A stretch of 64,000 bases of DNA from Adenophora triphylla var. japonica (taxonomy: Eukaryota > Streptophyta > Magnoliopsida > Asterales > Campanulaceae). The DNA lies in NCBI GenBank assembly GCA_022495995.1, contig JAFEMH010000077.1:992001-1056000 (forward strand), in the 5' to 3' direction. The position numbers and the translations under genes were made by a program. This document shows, piece by piece, positions 22,160 to 32,908 of the stretch. Every line of letters starts with the position of its first letter. Positions within the stretch are counted from its first letter, which is position 1. The notes under the pieces were generated by a model, which was not told where the DNA came from, made no database searches, and saw only the letters and a program-made list of their open reading frames with translations.

Positions 22160-24310
22160 TCTATTCGTCTGTTGAATTTCTAACCTTTTTTTCTCATCCG
22201 ATTTTTTAACCTCAAATATTTTATAATAAATTAATTTTTTTAAATTTTTTTTTTACCAAAATTCATACTTTTTTTCCTCTACAAATAGAGACTAATTTCA
22301 TTTGATTCGGACACAGAAAAAAATCCCCTTCTTTGAATATAAATTTAATATCTTACAATAAATTATTTTTTTTAATTTTTTTTCCACCGAAATTCATAAT
22401 TTTTTTCCCTCTACATATAGAGAAATTTTCATTCGATTCGGACACAAAAAATCGAGCGTGGGTACATGATTGATTTTCAAATGAGATTTGGGATAGTGAT
22501 TATTGGGACAAAATATTTATATTATTGAAATGGGTTCTTGAAATTGGATGTGGGTTTGTTTGTAGATGGACTCTTGATTGTTGTTTTTTGTCTGATATTC
22601 TAATTTAACCAATTTAATTGCTTCGAATTTTATTTTGTTTTGAAATATTCTTCTTGACTATGAATTTTATTTGAAATCAAGGTGGGGCGGTCATATATTG
22701 GCGGTGAGGTCAATGGAAAACATGTAGAAGAAGAATAAAGTGGAAACTTTGGGTCTTCATTTGATCATGGATTTTGGGTTTAGGGTTTACTTTGGGTTTA
22801 ATTTGTGTATGTGTGTGTGATATGTACTCGACTATAATGTGTATATTACTGTATAATATCATGTTGTGAGTTTAAATTTCAGTATTGTTTTTTTTTTAAA
22901 TACTTATTTTCGGAATGAGTGTGTTATTTTACATTTTTTTTCCATATTTTTTTCATATCAATTGCTTACATTCATTTAAATAATAAAAATTGGAAGGTTT
23001 TTTATATGTTCTTTGCTGATAGCAAAAATTGGATGATTTTTCTTTTTAAAATTTGGAAAGTGAGTGTAATTTTGAAGATGGAAAAAGTGAAAGACGTACT
23101 ATAAATGATTTTTTTTTCTCAAAATATTAAACTTTAAAAACATCTATCTATACTATGCTAAAAGTACAAACCTTGCTAAAAATGGCGCCCAAAAATATCA
23201 CCATCAACTTCTTTATTTTTGGCAACGTAAAACAACATCATTTTGATTAGAGTCATTAAAAAAAATCGTGGATTTTAGTCATTAAATTTTTAAAACCTTA
23301 CAGCTGTTGTTGTTGGGACACGTTTTTGAGACCGACAAGTGTTGGAATTGTAAGGACACGTGTAGACGTGGAGTGAAGTGTAGTGTTATCAAATATTTGC
23401 AACTGAGTTTCTCTTTCCAATAAATTTTAGATGAAAACTTAGCTTACCCATCACTGTTTTGCAATTCAACTTCGATATTCTCAATTCCCCGTGAATCTCT
23501 CTCTCCATTCCAAAAAATGAAACATAAATTACACCACCCTCTTTCTTCACATCTAATCTCAGCTCCCTCCCAAATCCATATCCCACCATTGTTGTATTTT
23601 GCATTATGCCTCTATTGTGTAGCATGGTTCGAGAGAGTCATTTATGGCGGCAGTTTCGAAGCTCCGGTAGTAGAAGAGTAAGTACCGTAGCCGAGGGCGG
23701 TGGTGGTGAGCGGTACAGAAGGATATGTATGTATCTCCATCTCTTTCTCAATTTTTCTCTATAAAAGATTTAATATAGTCACTAATGAACGTGAAATTTT
23801 CCAAATCTGCTGCATTTTTACTCTAATTTTGTTTTGATTTTGTAGATTCACTATTCATGCTTTGTGGGTTCTGGAAAATGGAGCCTTAAAGTTGAAAAGT
23901 TGTTAAAGTTGTAGTTTTGGTGGTAATAAATTTTTCAATCTCTAATTGTATTTGGATTTTGCTTTGCAGATTTGGGGCAAATGAGTTTTTGGTCGGTCAA
24001 ATGGGCAAAGAAGAGCGTCGGACCTGACGAAGAAAGTTGATGTCGCTATAATGGTCGATGTGAGGGATAAGTGGCCGAAGGAGGAGCGAAGGCGAAGTGG
24101 GTGGTGGCTGAAGTTCGCCTGATGTGGAGAGAGAGGGAGAGATAGGAATTTTTGTGTGTTTCTTTCTTAAAAATCATTTGTGGGAATTAATAACATATTT
24201 TGTAGAAATCAACGATTTTGTTGTAAGGATAATTAAAAGTTAATGACAAAAATTACTGTGTCAATTTTTTATATGGAAATACAATCTTTGTTTATCCACA
24301 TATAAAAAGT
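22160..24310. other. Helitron interior, no gene recognised
   Basis: AT-rich sequence with several long T runs. Around 22200-22440 two related segments recur (TACAAATAGAG and TACATATAGAG blocks with ATTCGATTCGGACAC-like text). A GC-richer stretch at 23600-24130 could be captured host sequence, but no protein family was recognised. Confidence 0.5.
23147..23170 (+). other. Second Helitron-like 5' terminus
   Basis: TCTATACTATGCTAAAAG resembles the outer 5' end at 21861. It may be the 5' end of an older nested Helitron that shares the 3' terminus. The empty-site comparison supports 21861 as the end used by the present insertion. Confidence 0.5.
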
Positions 24311-24312
24311 TT

Positions 24313-25600
24313 AAGTGTAAATAATCTATTTTCACCAAACCAAACGTAATGCTTCTATTCGTATAGTATATACGCTCAATTTTTTTAACTAAAGTTTATC
24401 TCTATTGTTGGCTGGTTTGTAAATGAAAAATAAAAAATGATTTAAATTGTATTCTTTCAGAAATGAGTAACTAGATAGAAAAAAAGGTAAATATGTTTTT
24501 CGGAATATGGGATTGGCTATTTCATGTTTGGAATTTGGTGTGTTTAAACTTTTCAACTTCATTTTTTTTTTTTTAATTTCACTTACAGTCAGTATGAAAC
24601 CTTTCATTTCTTTTATTTTGGGCTCAATGCAGTTTGGCTAAGGCGGTTTGGATCATGGGGTTTTGCACGGAAGCAATTTTTGGTGATGTTTAGCTCAGGC
24701 GGTTTGTCAAGTGAGGTTTCTTTGGTGCGGTTTTGGCTTAGGCGGTTTGGATCAGGCAGTTTGGCACGAATGCGGTTTGGGGTGCGGTTTGGCTCAGGCG
24801 ATTTTGACCCAAGATTTGGGACAAGTGAGGTTTGGCTTAGGTGCTGTTTTAGGCCAAGACGGATTGGGTTGTTTAAAGGTGGTTTGGACCTTCGGATTGG
24901 GCCTGATTTGGTGATTGTTTGGGCAGTTGTCAACTTGATTTGGGATAGGCTAGCAAGTGTAAATAAACTATTTTCACCAAATCAAACGTAATGCTTCTAT
25001 TCGTATAATATATACGCTCAATTTTTTTAACTAAAGTTTAACTCTATTATTGGCTGGTTTGTAAATGAAAAATAAAAAATAAAAAATAATTTACATTTTA
25101 TTCTTTCAGAAATGAGTAACTAGATATAGAAAATGGTAAATATGTTTTTGGAAATATGAGACTGGCTATTTCATGTTTGGAATTTGGTGTTTTTAAACTT
25201 TTCAAATTCATTTTTTTTTTTAATGTCACTTACCGTCAGTATGAAATCTTTCCTTTATTTTATTTTGGGCTCAATGCAGTTTGGATCATGCGGTTTGAAA
25301 CGGATGCGGTTTTGGGTGCGGGTTATCTCAAGAGATTTGACTCAAGCGGTTTGTCAAGTGAGGTTTCTTTGGTGCGGTTTTGGCTTAGGCGGTTTGGCAC
25401 AATGCGGTTTGGGGTGCATTTTGGCTCCGTCGGTTTTGATCCGAGGTTTGGGACAAGTGAGGTTTGGGTCAAATGAGGTTTGACTTTGGTGCGGTTTTGG
25501 GCCAAGACGGATTGGGTTGTTTAAAGGTAGTTTGGACCTTTGAATTGGGCCTGGTTTGGTGATTGTTTGGGTTGTCAACTTGATTTGGGATAGGCTAGCA
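24313..25600 (+). repeat. 642-bp tandem duplication with GCGGTTTGG minisatellite
   Basis: Copy 1 is 24313-24954 and copy 2 is 24955-25600. Both start AAGTGTAAATAA and end GGGATAGGCTAGCA. The second half of each copy is a degenerate minisatellite of GCGGTTTGG-like units (24630-24830 and 25270-25490). Apparent reading frames rich in Pro/Asn/Arg or Gly/Leu here are products of this repeat and are not genes. Confidence 0.85.
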
Positions 25601-26111
25601 TGGGTCTTTCTTGGGCTAAGTTTTATGTATTTCGACTTTAGAGACGGATTCATTCCCTCTCATTCATGTAATATTATATTTATGATTACTAAAATCTCCC
25701 GGGTGTCGTTCCTGGTTTTTAAAAAATCAATTAAAAAAATACTGTATTTCAGATTTCGTATCTATTATGAATATTGATCAATTTATTTAGTTTTTGGAAA
25801 TACAAAAAAGGAGTACACATTGTCCATGATATGAAAAGTTGACAATTTTTGAATAATAATATAGTTTTAAATGAGACATACAAATAATTTATTCAACATA
25901 AGGCATGAAAATTTAAAACTAATATAACCATCTGATATTAATGGTGGAGTATGTAGAGTAGTGAACATAGTAATAAGGGAAGAAAACAATTGGGATGGAA
26001 TAGTATGTCCCAATAATAAATATGACTTAACAAGAGTCAATGACGATCTTCATCAAGCTTATTTATTGGAGCTCATTTATTGGTGGGAAGAACTTAATCC
26101 TCGAATAAGTT

Positions 26112-26325
26112 TGAACGTCGTCAATTTTCTTTGATTGATTCTCATGTCATGTCTATAAACAAAAATCATGGGCAATCTCTACGTACAATTGAAATTCTTT
26201 TAAGGAAACAAGTTTTCGGTCGTGGTCAACTTTATGTTGCTTTCTCTAGAGGCACCCATCCTGTTGTTCTCATATTTGGAAATTCAATTCTGCAGAAGAT
26301 AGTTCATCCGACAAATATACTTTGA
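26112..26325 (+). pseudogene. Helitron helicase C-terminal fragment
   Basis: A frame reading ERRQFSLIDSHVMSINKNH followed by GQSLRTIEILLRKQVFGRGQ and LYVAFSRGTHP. This matches the end of the Pif1-type helicase domain of plant Helitron Rep/Hel proteins, where INKSQGQ and LYVALSR are conserved motifs V and VI. Rep/Hel nicks and unwinds DNA for rolling-circle transposition. Only about 70 codons remain; no Rep domain or earlier helicase motif was found upstream, so the copy is non-autonomous. The position just inside the 3' end on the plus strand fits the usual gene orientation in Helitrons. Confidence 0.82.
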
Positions 26326-26570
26326 AGGTTTTGTTTATGGCGGTTTTCCCAAATGTGTAATACATATCTCTTATCCCTACTTATTAATAATTGCTTTCTT
26401 AATGTATATATGAATGTGTAGTTGTATGAGTTGTCTTCATGAAGATCGATATTATTAAATTTTGTATGTTTTGTTCACAAATGTATATGACGCATATTAA
26501 TTTGTAATGTTTTTTTTGTGTTTAATTATTATTTTTTTATTTTTTGTAATAGAAAATTTTATATATTGCC

Positions 26571-26595
26571 GTGCATCGCACGGGGGATGCACTAG
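26571..26595 (+). other. Helitron 3' terminal hairpin and CTAG end
   Basis: GTGCATC (26571-26577) pairs with GATGCAC (26586-26592) around a G-rich loop. CTAG at 26592-26595 is the terminus and the following T is host DNA. The hairpin is the presumed rolling-circle terminator. Confidence 0.85.
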
Positions 26596-26654
26596 TTTGT
26601 TTAATAAAAGGCCAACATAAAGTGTGTATGTTAAGTACAAGAATGAGATTACAA

Positions 26655-27520
26655 TGTTGGAAATGGGTAACGGAAAGTTAAGTTTAACTTAACGTTGACC
26701 TAGGTTTCTAACGAATGTTCGTTATTTGTTAACGAAGCAAGTTACAAAATGTATTCTACATTTAGTGTAGATTATGAAACTCATTTATTGTCTCAAAACC
26801 ATTTCCGGGTGAATGAGAAATTAATGACAAAGTTTTGTAACTTAACGAGAGTTAGTTTAAGGGTCGTTAATTTGGTTTGAAGTGCTCGGCCGAGCGAGTC
26901 CTTAACTCGGCCGAGCAGAGCATAGCAGATTGACCAAGTTTCTGGACAAGCTTGCTCGGCCGAGGCATATGCCTTGCTCGACCGATCAGTGTGGTTAACA
27001 CGGCCGTGCGAGTTACTTGACTCGGCCGTGCAGCTTGGTGCTCGGCCGAGCGAGTCCCTTGACTCGGCCGAGCAGATCCTTAACAGTCACAACTTCAAAC
27101 AGAAAAGTTGTGTCCTTTCATGGGGAAAGACACAAACCCCTTAACTCTCTTTATAAGCTTCCCCTCCGAATTTCAATTCATTCATACAGTATTATGAGCC
27201 TTCCTACCCTCTAGTAAGATAGAAAAACATACCCAAATCATTGGCATATTGTTGCATCAAATCCTTCAAAGTCCAAAGTTTCAAACATAGTGTTGTTCGT
27301 TAGAGTATTTGATTTGGAGTGCTCCTATCATATACTTAAAAGTCGTTTTATCTTACTAGAAGATTGCCATTGAAACCGTAAGCACCTGTGCGGGGCAATA
27401 ACTTCTTACGGAGATTGTATTTAATACAAGACTCGACTTGTCTCATAGTTTTCCAATCTCCGTTATATTTTCTGTTAAGTTTTCAGTTAAGTTCTTGAGA
27501 AGCCTACCAAAAGTCCAACA
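26655..27520 (+). repeat. Copia-3 5' LTR
   Basis: 866 bp, TG..CA. The upstream half holds palindromes: CTCGGCCGAG at 26885, 26906, 26955, 27041 and 27063, CACGGCCGTG at 26999, and point variants. A TATA-like TTATAA lies at 27151-27156. The downstream part holds a small hairpin, CCGTAAG (27376-27382) with CTTACGG (27405-27411). Confidence 0.95.
26885..27072. repeat. CTCGGCCGAG palindrome cluster in Copia-3 U3
   Basis: Five perfect 10-bp palindromes upstream of the TATA box, repeated in the 3' LTR (about 32273-32460). The position suggests a promoter or enhancer role, but this is inference only. Confidence 0.85.
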
Positions 27521-27536
27521 ATCGTAAGAAGTTATT
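27397..27536 (+). promoter_or_regulatory. Self-complementary candidate priming site of Copia-3
   Basis: The sequence two bases after the 5' LTR, CGTAAGAAGTTATT (27523-27536), is the exact reverse complement of AATAACTTCTTACG in the LTR (27397-27410), 14 of 14 bases. No TGG that could pair with a tRNA CCA end occurs where a primer site should be. The LTR strand of the duplex is also one arm of a 7-bp hairpin with 27376-27382. A self-primed mechanism as in Tf1-type elements is a plausible inference. Confidence 0.6.
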
Positions 27537-27561
27537 TACGCTTCTTCAAGACCTTCAAGAG

Positions 27562-28609
27562 ATGGCAAATGAGAAAGAAACCACCGCATCCTTCTCAAGG
27601 TGACGCTACGTTCAACAATGTTGCACCCGCTCATACACCGCATCACCCGGGTCATGGTGAGAAACCCCCGAAGTTCACTGGTGTGGATTTCAAGAGATGG
27701 CAACAGAAGATGCTCTTCTACTTGACCACCCTAAGCTTGCAGTGCTTCTTAAAGGAAGATCCTCCGGCGGTGGAAAATGGTGATCCCGACCCCCAAAGGC
27801 AAATGGCCAAGGAGGCTTGGGCTCACGATAATTTTTTGTGTAAGAATTACATCCTAAATGGACTTGACGATGCACTATACAATGTGTATAGTAACGTCGA
27901 GATAGCCAAGGCGTTGTGGAACACCTTGGAAAGGAAGTACAAGATCGAAGACGCCGGGTCAAAGAAATTTGTCGTCGGTAAGTATCTTGACTTCATGATG
28001 GTCGATTCCAAATCGGTAACAACTCAAGTGGATGAATTCCAACTCATTCTACATGGGCTTGATGCCGAGGGGATGATCATGAATGATCCATTCAAGGTGG
28101 CCTCTATCATTGAAAAGTTGCCGCCTTCGTGGAAGGATTTCAAGAACTATCTCAAGCATAAACGCAAGGAGATGTCCTTGGAAGACATTGTTGTTCGTCT
28201 TCAAATTGAAGAGAACAATAGAATCAACGTGGCCAAGGTTGCTAAGGGCAAGATGGAGGCTAAGGTCAATCTCGCCGAGGCTAGCACTAGTTGCACAAAG
28301 AGAAAGAATTCCGAAAATACCGGGAATGCTAAGAAAGGAAAGAAGAAGGGCTCTAAGAAGTTCAAGGGGTCTTGCTATAATTGTGGCAAACCGGGCCACT
28401 TAGCAAAAGACTGTCGTCTCCCAAAGAAAGAGGCGAATAATGTTGACCACATGGACCTAGACTTTGCAGCGATGATCTTTGAGGCCAATGTTGCAAACTT
28501 GGAGGAGAATCCAAAAGCTTGGTGGATAGATACCGGTGCTACCCGGCACATTTGTGGTAATAAGGAGAGTTTCTCCTCCTATACTCCCATCTCCGGAAGA
28601 AAGCTCTAG
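27562..28609 (+). pseudogene. Copia-3 Gag and protease N-terminus
   Basis: Two overlapping starts exist: ATG 27562 (MANEKETTASFS, a normal copia opening) runs into a stop after about 13 codons, while the frame from 27569 carries the rest. A 1-base indel near 27595 therefore breaks the N-terminus. The UBN2-type Gag core includes FKRWQQKMLFYLTTL and LWNTLERKYK. A CCHC knuckle, CYNCGKPGHLAKDC, lies at about 28371-28412. Protease begins with WWIDTGATRHICGN at about 28519. The frame ends at TAG 28607-28609, where homologous copia proteins normally have Tyr, and continues in the same frame. Confidence 0.88.
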
Positions 28610-30250
28610 ATGGGAAATTCTGCGACCTCCAATGTTCAAGGCATTGGAAACGTGATATTGAAGATGACTTTCGGAAAAGAAGTAACCTTGTTGGATGTGC
28701 TGCATGTTCCAGACATCCGTAAAAATTTGGTGTCCGGCGCTTTGCTTAGTAAGGCCAATTTTAGACTAGTATTTGAATCCGACAAATTTGTACTAACCAA
28801 GAATGGTTTATTTCTTGGAAAGGGTTACCTCGAGGAGGGCCTTTTCAAGATGAATGTAATGAACGTGATCCGCCGAGGTGCGATGAATAAAAATTCTGTT
28901 TCTTATGTTTACTTGTCGGAAAGTTCTAATTTATGGCATGATAGATTAGGACATGTTAACCTCGACACCATTAAGAAATTAGCGAGACAAGATTTAATCC
29001 AAATGACTAAATCCGACTCGACTAATAGGTGCGAAGTTTGTGTTGAGGCAAAAATGACGAAATCGGCATTTAATGCAATAGAAAGAAACACGACTCCTCT
29101 TGAATTAATTCACACCGATATATGTGATTTAAAACTTGTACAAACTCGAGGAGGTAAAAAGTATTTCATTACATTTATAGATGATTGCACAAAATTTTGT
29201 TATGTCTATCACTTAAGAAGTAAGGATGAAGCCTTAGTGGCTTTTGAGACTTATAAGAAAGAAGTTGAAAATCAACTTAACTTGAAGATTAAGAAAATTA
29301 GAAGCGATAGAGGTGGAGAATATGAAGCACCGTTTGAAGGACTATGTTGGGAATCCGACATAATTCATCAAACAACGGCTCCATATACCCCTCAATCTAA
29401 CGGAGTTGCTGAACGCAACAACCGTACTCTCAAGGAGATGATGAACGCGCTTTTGATAAGTTCAGGCTTACCCGACAACTTGTGGGGGGAATCAATACTC
29501 ACTTCTAATTATGTTCTTAATAAAATACCCAAGAAAGGCATTGAAAAAACACCCTATGAATTGTGGCATAATCGTAGGCCATGTTATAAATACCTTAAGG
29601 TGTGGGGGTGTTTGGCCAAGGTTGAAGTACCTATACCGAAACAAGTCAAGATTGGTCCAAAGACCATTGACTGTGTTTTTATTGGATATGCCAATAATAG
29701 TAGTGCCTATCGTTTTATAGTGCACAAATCAGACATTCCTGATATGCATGTAGGAACTACTATAGAATCAAGGAATGCGGTATTCTTTGAAAATATCTTT
29801 CCGGCTAAGGACAGGAAAGATATAGGTTCTAATAAGAGAACACATGAGTCTACAACCGGTCCTTCTCAAATAGAAGATGAAGAACCGAGACGTAGCAAAA
29901 GGGCAAGAGTGGAAAAGTCTTTTGGTCCTGATTTTCTATCTTACATGTTAGAAAACGAACCAGCAACTGTTAAAGAAGCTTTATCCGGTCCGGATAGTTC
30001 GTTCTGGAAAGAGGCTATTAACAGTGAAATAGAATCCATAATGCTCAACAATACTTGGGAATTAGTTGATCTCCCTCCAGGTTGCAAACCACTAGGTTGC
30101 AAATGGATCCTTAAAAGGAAGTTTAAGGCGGATGGATCAGTCGATAAGTACAAAGCTAGACTAGTTGCCAAAGGCTTTAGACAGAAAGAGGGATATGATT
30201 TCTTCGATACATACTCCCCTGTCACAAGGATCACATCTATTAGTGCATAA
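28610..30250 (+). pseudogene. Copia-3 protease end, integrase and RT N-terminus
   Basis: Continuous 546-codon frame. The protease remainder ends at [14 protein letters not shown]. The zinc region has [10 protein letters not shown] and CEVCVEAK (about 28930-29050). The integrase core has Asp in HTDICD (about 29110), Asp in RSDRGGEYE (about 29305) and Glu in [11 protein letters not shown] (about 29398). Then [15 protein letters not shown] and the C-terminal [15 protein letters not shown] segment. RT begins at [14 protein letters not shown] and stops at 30250 just after TRITSI, where about 20-25 nt appear to be deleted. Confidence 0.9.
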
Positions 30251-31502
30251 TCTTGAGATACACCAAATGGATGTGAAGACTGCTTTCCTAAATGGAGAAC
30301 TTGATGAAGAAATTTACATGGAATAACCTGAAGGGTTCGCAGTTCCTGGTAAAGAAAGAAAGGTGTGTAAACTTGTAAAGTCCTTGTATGGACTAAAACA
30401 AGCACCTAAACAATGGCATGAGAAGTTCGATAGAACCATGTTATCGAATGGATTCAAGATTAATGAATGTGACAAATGTGTCTACATTAAAGGAACATCT
30501 GAATCATTCGTTATCATTTGTCTTTATGTAGACGATATGCTCATAATGGGAAGTAATCATGATTTGATCATGAATACCAAAGGCATGCTTAAGAAGAACT
30601 TTGACATGAAAGACATGGGATTAGCTGATGTAATATTAGGGATAAAGATCTCTAGAACATCTGAAGGATTAGTTCTTTCACAATCCCATTACTTAGAGAA
30701 TGTTCTTCGGAAATTCAATGTCTTTGATGACCCTCAGGCTAAGACACCGGTAGACTTGGCTCTACATTTAGCCAAGAACAAAGGGGAACCAGTTTCTCAA
30801 CTGGAATATGCCAGAATAATTGGTAGTCTGATGTACTTAACGAATTGTACACGTCCAGACATTGCATATTCAGTAAGCAAACTAAGTAGGTTCACAAGTA
30901 ATCCTAGTACTGATCATTGGAAAGCACTAATGAGAGTACTAAGATATTTAAAGTATACATTAAACCATGGGATACTTTACAAGAAATATCCATCAGTATT
31001 AGAAGGATACTGTGATGCCAATTGGATATCGGACACGAAAGACTCTAAGTCCACGAGTGGATATGTATTCACAATAGGTGGAGGAGCAGTGTCATGGAAA
31101 TCCTCCAAACAGACATGTATAGCCAGATCCACGATGGAGTCTGAGTTTATAGCTTTAGATAAAGCTGGGGAAGAAGCAGAATGGCTTAAGAACTTCTTGG
31201 AGGATATTCCTTGTTGGAGTAAACCTGTGCCTGCTGTTATGATACATTGTGATAGTCAATTAGCGATAGGAAGGGCACAAAATAGTATGTACAATGGTAA
31301 GTCTAGACATATTCGTCATAGACACAATACCATTAGACAGTTGATCAAAAATGGTGTTATCACTATTGATTATGTAAAGTCATGTGATAACTTAGCGGAT
31401 CCGTTTACCAAAGGTATAAATCGAGATCAACTGTATAAACTGTTAAGGGGAATGGGTTTAAAACCCACAACAAAAGGACTTATAGCAGACACTCAACCTT
31501 GA
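30251..31502 (+). pseudogene. Copia-3 RT C-terminus and RNase H
   Basis: From [17 protein letters not shown] (30246 on) in a shifted frame. TAA at 30324-30326 replaces the expected Gln codon in YMEQPEGF. The frame is then open from about 30327: [16 protein letters not shown], catalytic [10 protein letters not shown] (about 30521-30550), [30 protein letters not shown]. RNase [53 protein letters not shown], ending [13 protein letters not shown]. Normal TGA at 31500-31502. Confidence 0.9.
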
Positions 31503-32042
31503 GAAATGGAGATCCCAGGCCCTTGGTTCAATGAGACAACCAAGTTATAAGTTCTAGTAGAGTTACTTGGAAACGACAACTCGGTTTATTAACATGGAGA
31601 TGTTGAATACTCATTCCCAGAACATCCAAGTACAAGCACATGCAGCAGTGGTAAGGATAAGTTGAGAAAACTTTTAATGATTTCTATACCTACGGGTGGA
31701 GTAGTGCATGATACTCCTTATAGTGAGAATCACCTATATAAGCGAGAGGTAACTAGTCCGCCTCTAAATAAACGCTTATGAATGAGATACGGTCCAGGGT
31801 CGAAATGAACAAAACGTGAGAACAACAATTGTTAGATCTGTTATTATGTGAGTATTATTGTCTTGGTATACATCCAACAGTCACTGGTTCAAAGCGACTC
31901 GCTACCAAATGGCTAGTATATCCGATAATATTTCACTAGGGACGATTCAAGGCCACAAGCTATCTATCCCGATGTAATAATAGTTCGCCGGAACTTTGGA
32001 CGAAATTGCATTCATGCATTAATTGTCATTCATGTGGGGGAT
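31503..32042 (+). other. Copia-3 3' untranslated region and polypurine tract
   Basis: 540 bp with no coding potential. It ends ATGTGGGGGATTG at the LTR border, the GTGGGGGATT tract being the plus-strand primer. Confidence 0.8.
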
Positions 32043-32908
32043 TGTTGGAAATGGGTAACGGAAAGTTAAGTTTAACTTAACGTTGACCTAGGTTTCTAAC
32101 GAATGTTCGTTATTTGTTAACGAAGCAAGTTACAAAATGTATTCTACATTTAGTGTAGATTATGAAACTCATTTATTGTCTCAAAACCATTTCCGGGTGA
32201 ATGAGAAATTAATGACAAAGTTTTGTAACTTAACGAGAGTTAGTTTAAGGGTCTTTAATTTGGTTTGAAGTGCTCGGCCGAGCGAGTCCTTAACTCGGCC
32301 GAGCAGAGCATAGCAGATTGACCAAGTTTCTGGACAAGCTTGCTCGGCCGAGGCATATGCCTTGCTCGACCGAGCAGTGTGGTTAACACGGCCGTACGAG
32401 TTACTTGACTCGGCCGTGCAGCTTGGTGCTCGGCCGAGCGAGTCCCTTGACTCGGCCGAGCAGATCCTGAACAGTCACAACTTCAAACAGAAAAGTTGTG
32501 TCCTTTCATGGGAAAAGACACAAACCCCTTAACTCTCTTTATAAGCTTCCCCTCCGAATTTCAATTCATTCATACAGTATTATGAGCCTTCCTACCCTCT
32601 AGTAAGATAGAAAAACATATCCAAATCATTGGCATATTGTTGCATCAAATCCTTCAAAGTCCAAAGTTTCAAACATAGGGTTGTTCGTTAGAGTATTTGA
32701 TTTGGAGTGCTCCTATCATGTACTTAAAAGTCGTTTTATCTTACTAGAAGATTGCCATTGAAACCGTAAGCACCTGTGCGGGGCAATAACTTCTTAAGGA
32801 GATTGTATTTAATACAAGACTCGACTTGTCTCATAGTTTTTCAATCTCCGTTACATTTTCTGTTAAGTTTTCAGTTAAGTTCTTGAGAAGCCTACCAAAA
32901 GTCCAACA
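32043..32908 (+). repeat. Copia-3 3' LTR
   Basis: 866 bp. Differs from the 5' LTR at about 11 positions. One difference falls in the self-complementary site (CTTACG is CTTAAG at 32794-32799), which breaks both the hairpin and one base pair of the duplex in this copy. Confidence 0.95.

Larger units (their letters stand above)
21861..26595 (+). mobile_element. Helitron (rolling-circle transposon), 4735 bp
   Basis: The 5' end TCTATACTATAATAAAA is the classic plant Helitron start. The 3' end is a short hairpin (stem GCATC/GATGC, 26573-26590) followed by CTAG. It is inserted between A and T, as Helitrons do. Removing 21861-26595 joins AAGGAACAAA to TTTGTTTAATAAAAG, matching the uninterrupted paralogous site at 52796-52815. 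The interior is mostly non-coding, with a repeated block and a helicase remnant near the 3' end. Confidence 0.9.
26655..32908 (+). mobile_element. Copia-3, complete Ty1/copia retrotransposon
   Basis: Both LTRs are 866 bp (26655-27520 and 32043-32908), starting TGTTGGAAATGGG and ending GTCCAACA. A 5-bp target duplication, TACAA, occurs at 26650-26654 and 32909-32913. It is inserted in the 3' UTR of NLR-1: joining the flanks rebuilds sequence like that at 42540-42590 and 52845-52890. About 11 LTR differences were counted. The coding region carries stops and a small deletion. The primer-binding position is unusual. Confidence 0.95.

Noticed and set aside
24613..25653. Frames of about 100 codons in the Helitron rich in Pro, Asn and Arg
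   Set aside because: Translations of the GCGGTTTGG minisatellite; same composition on each copy.
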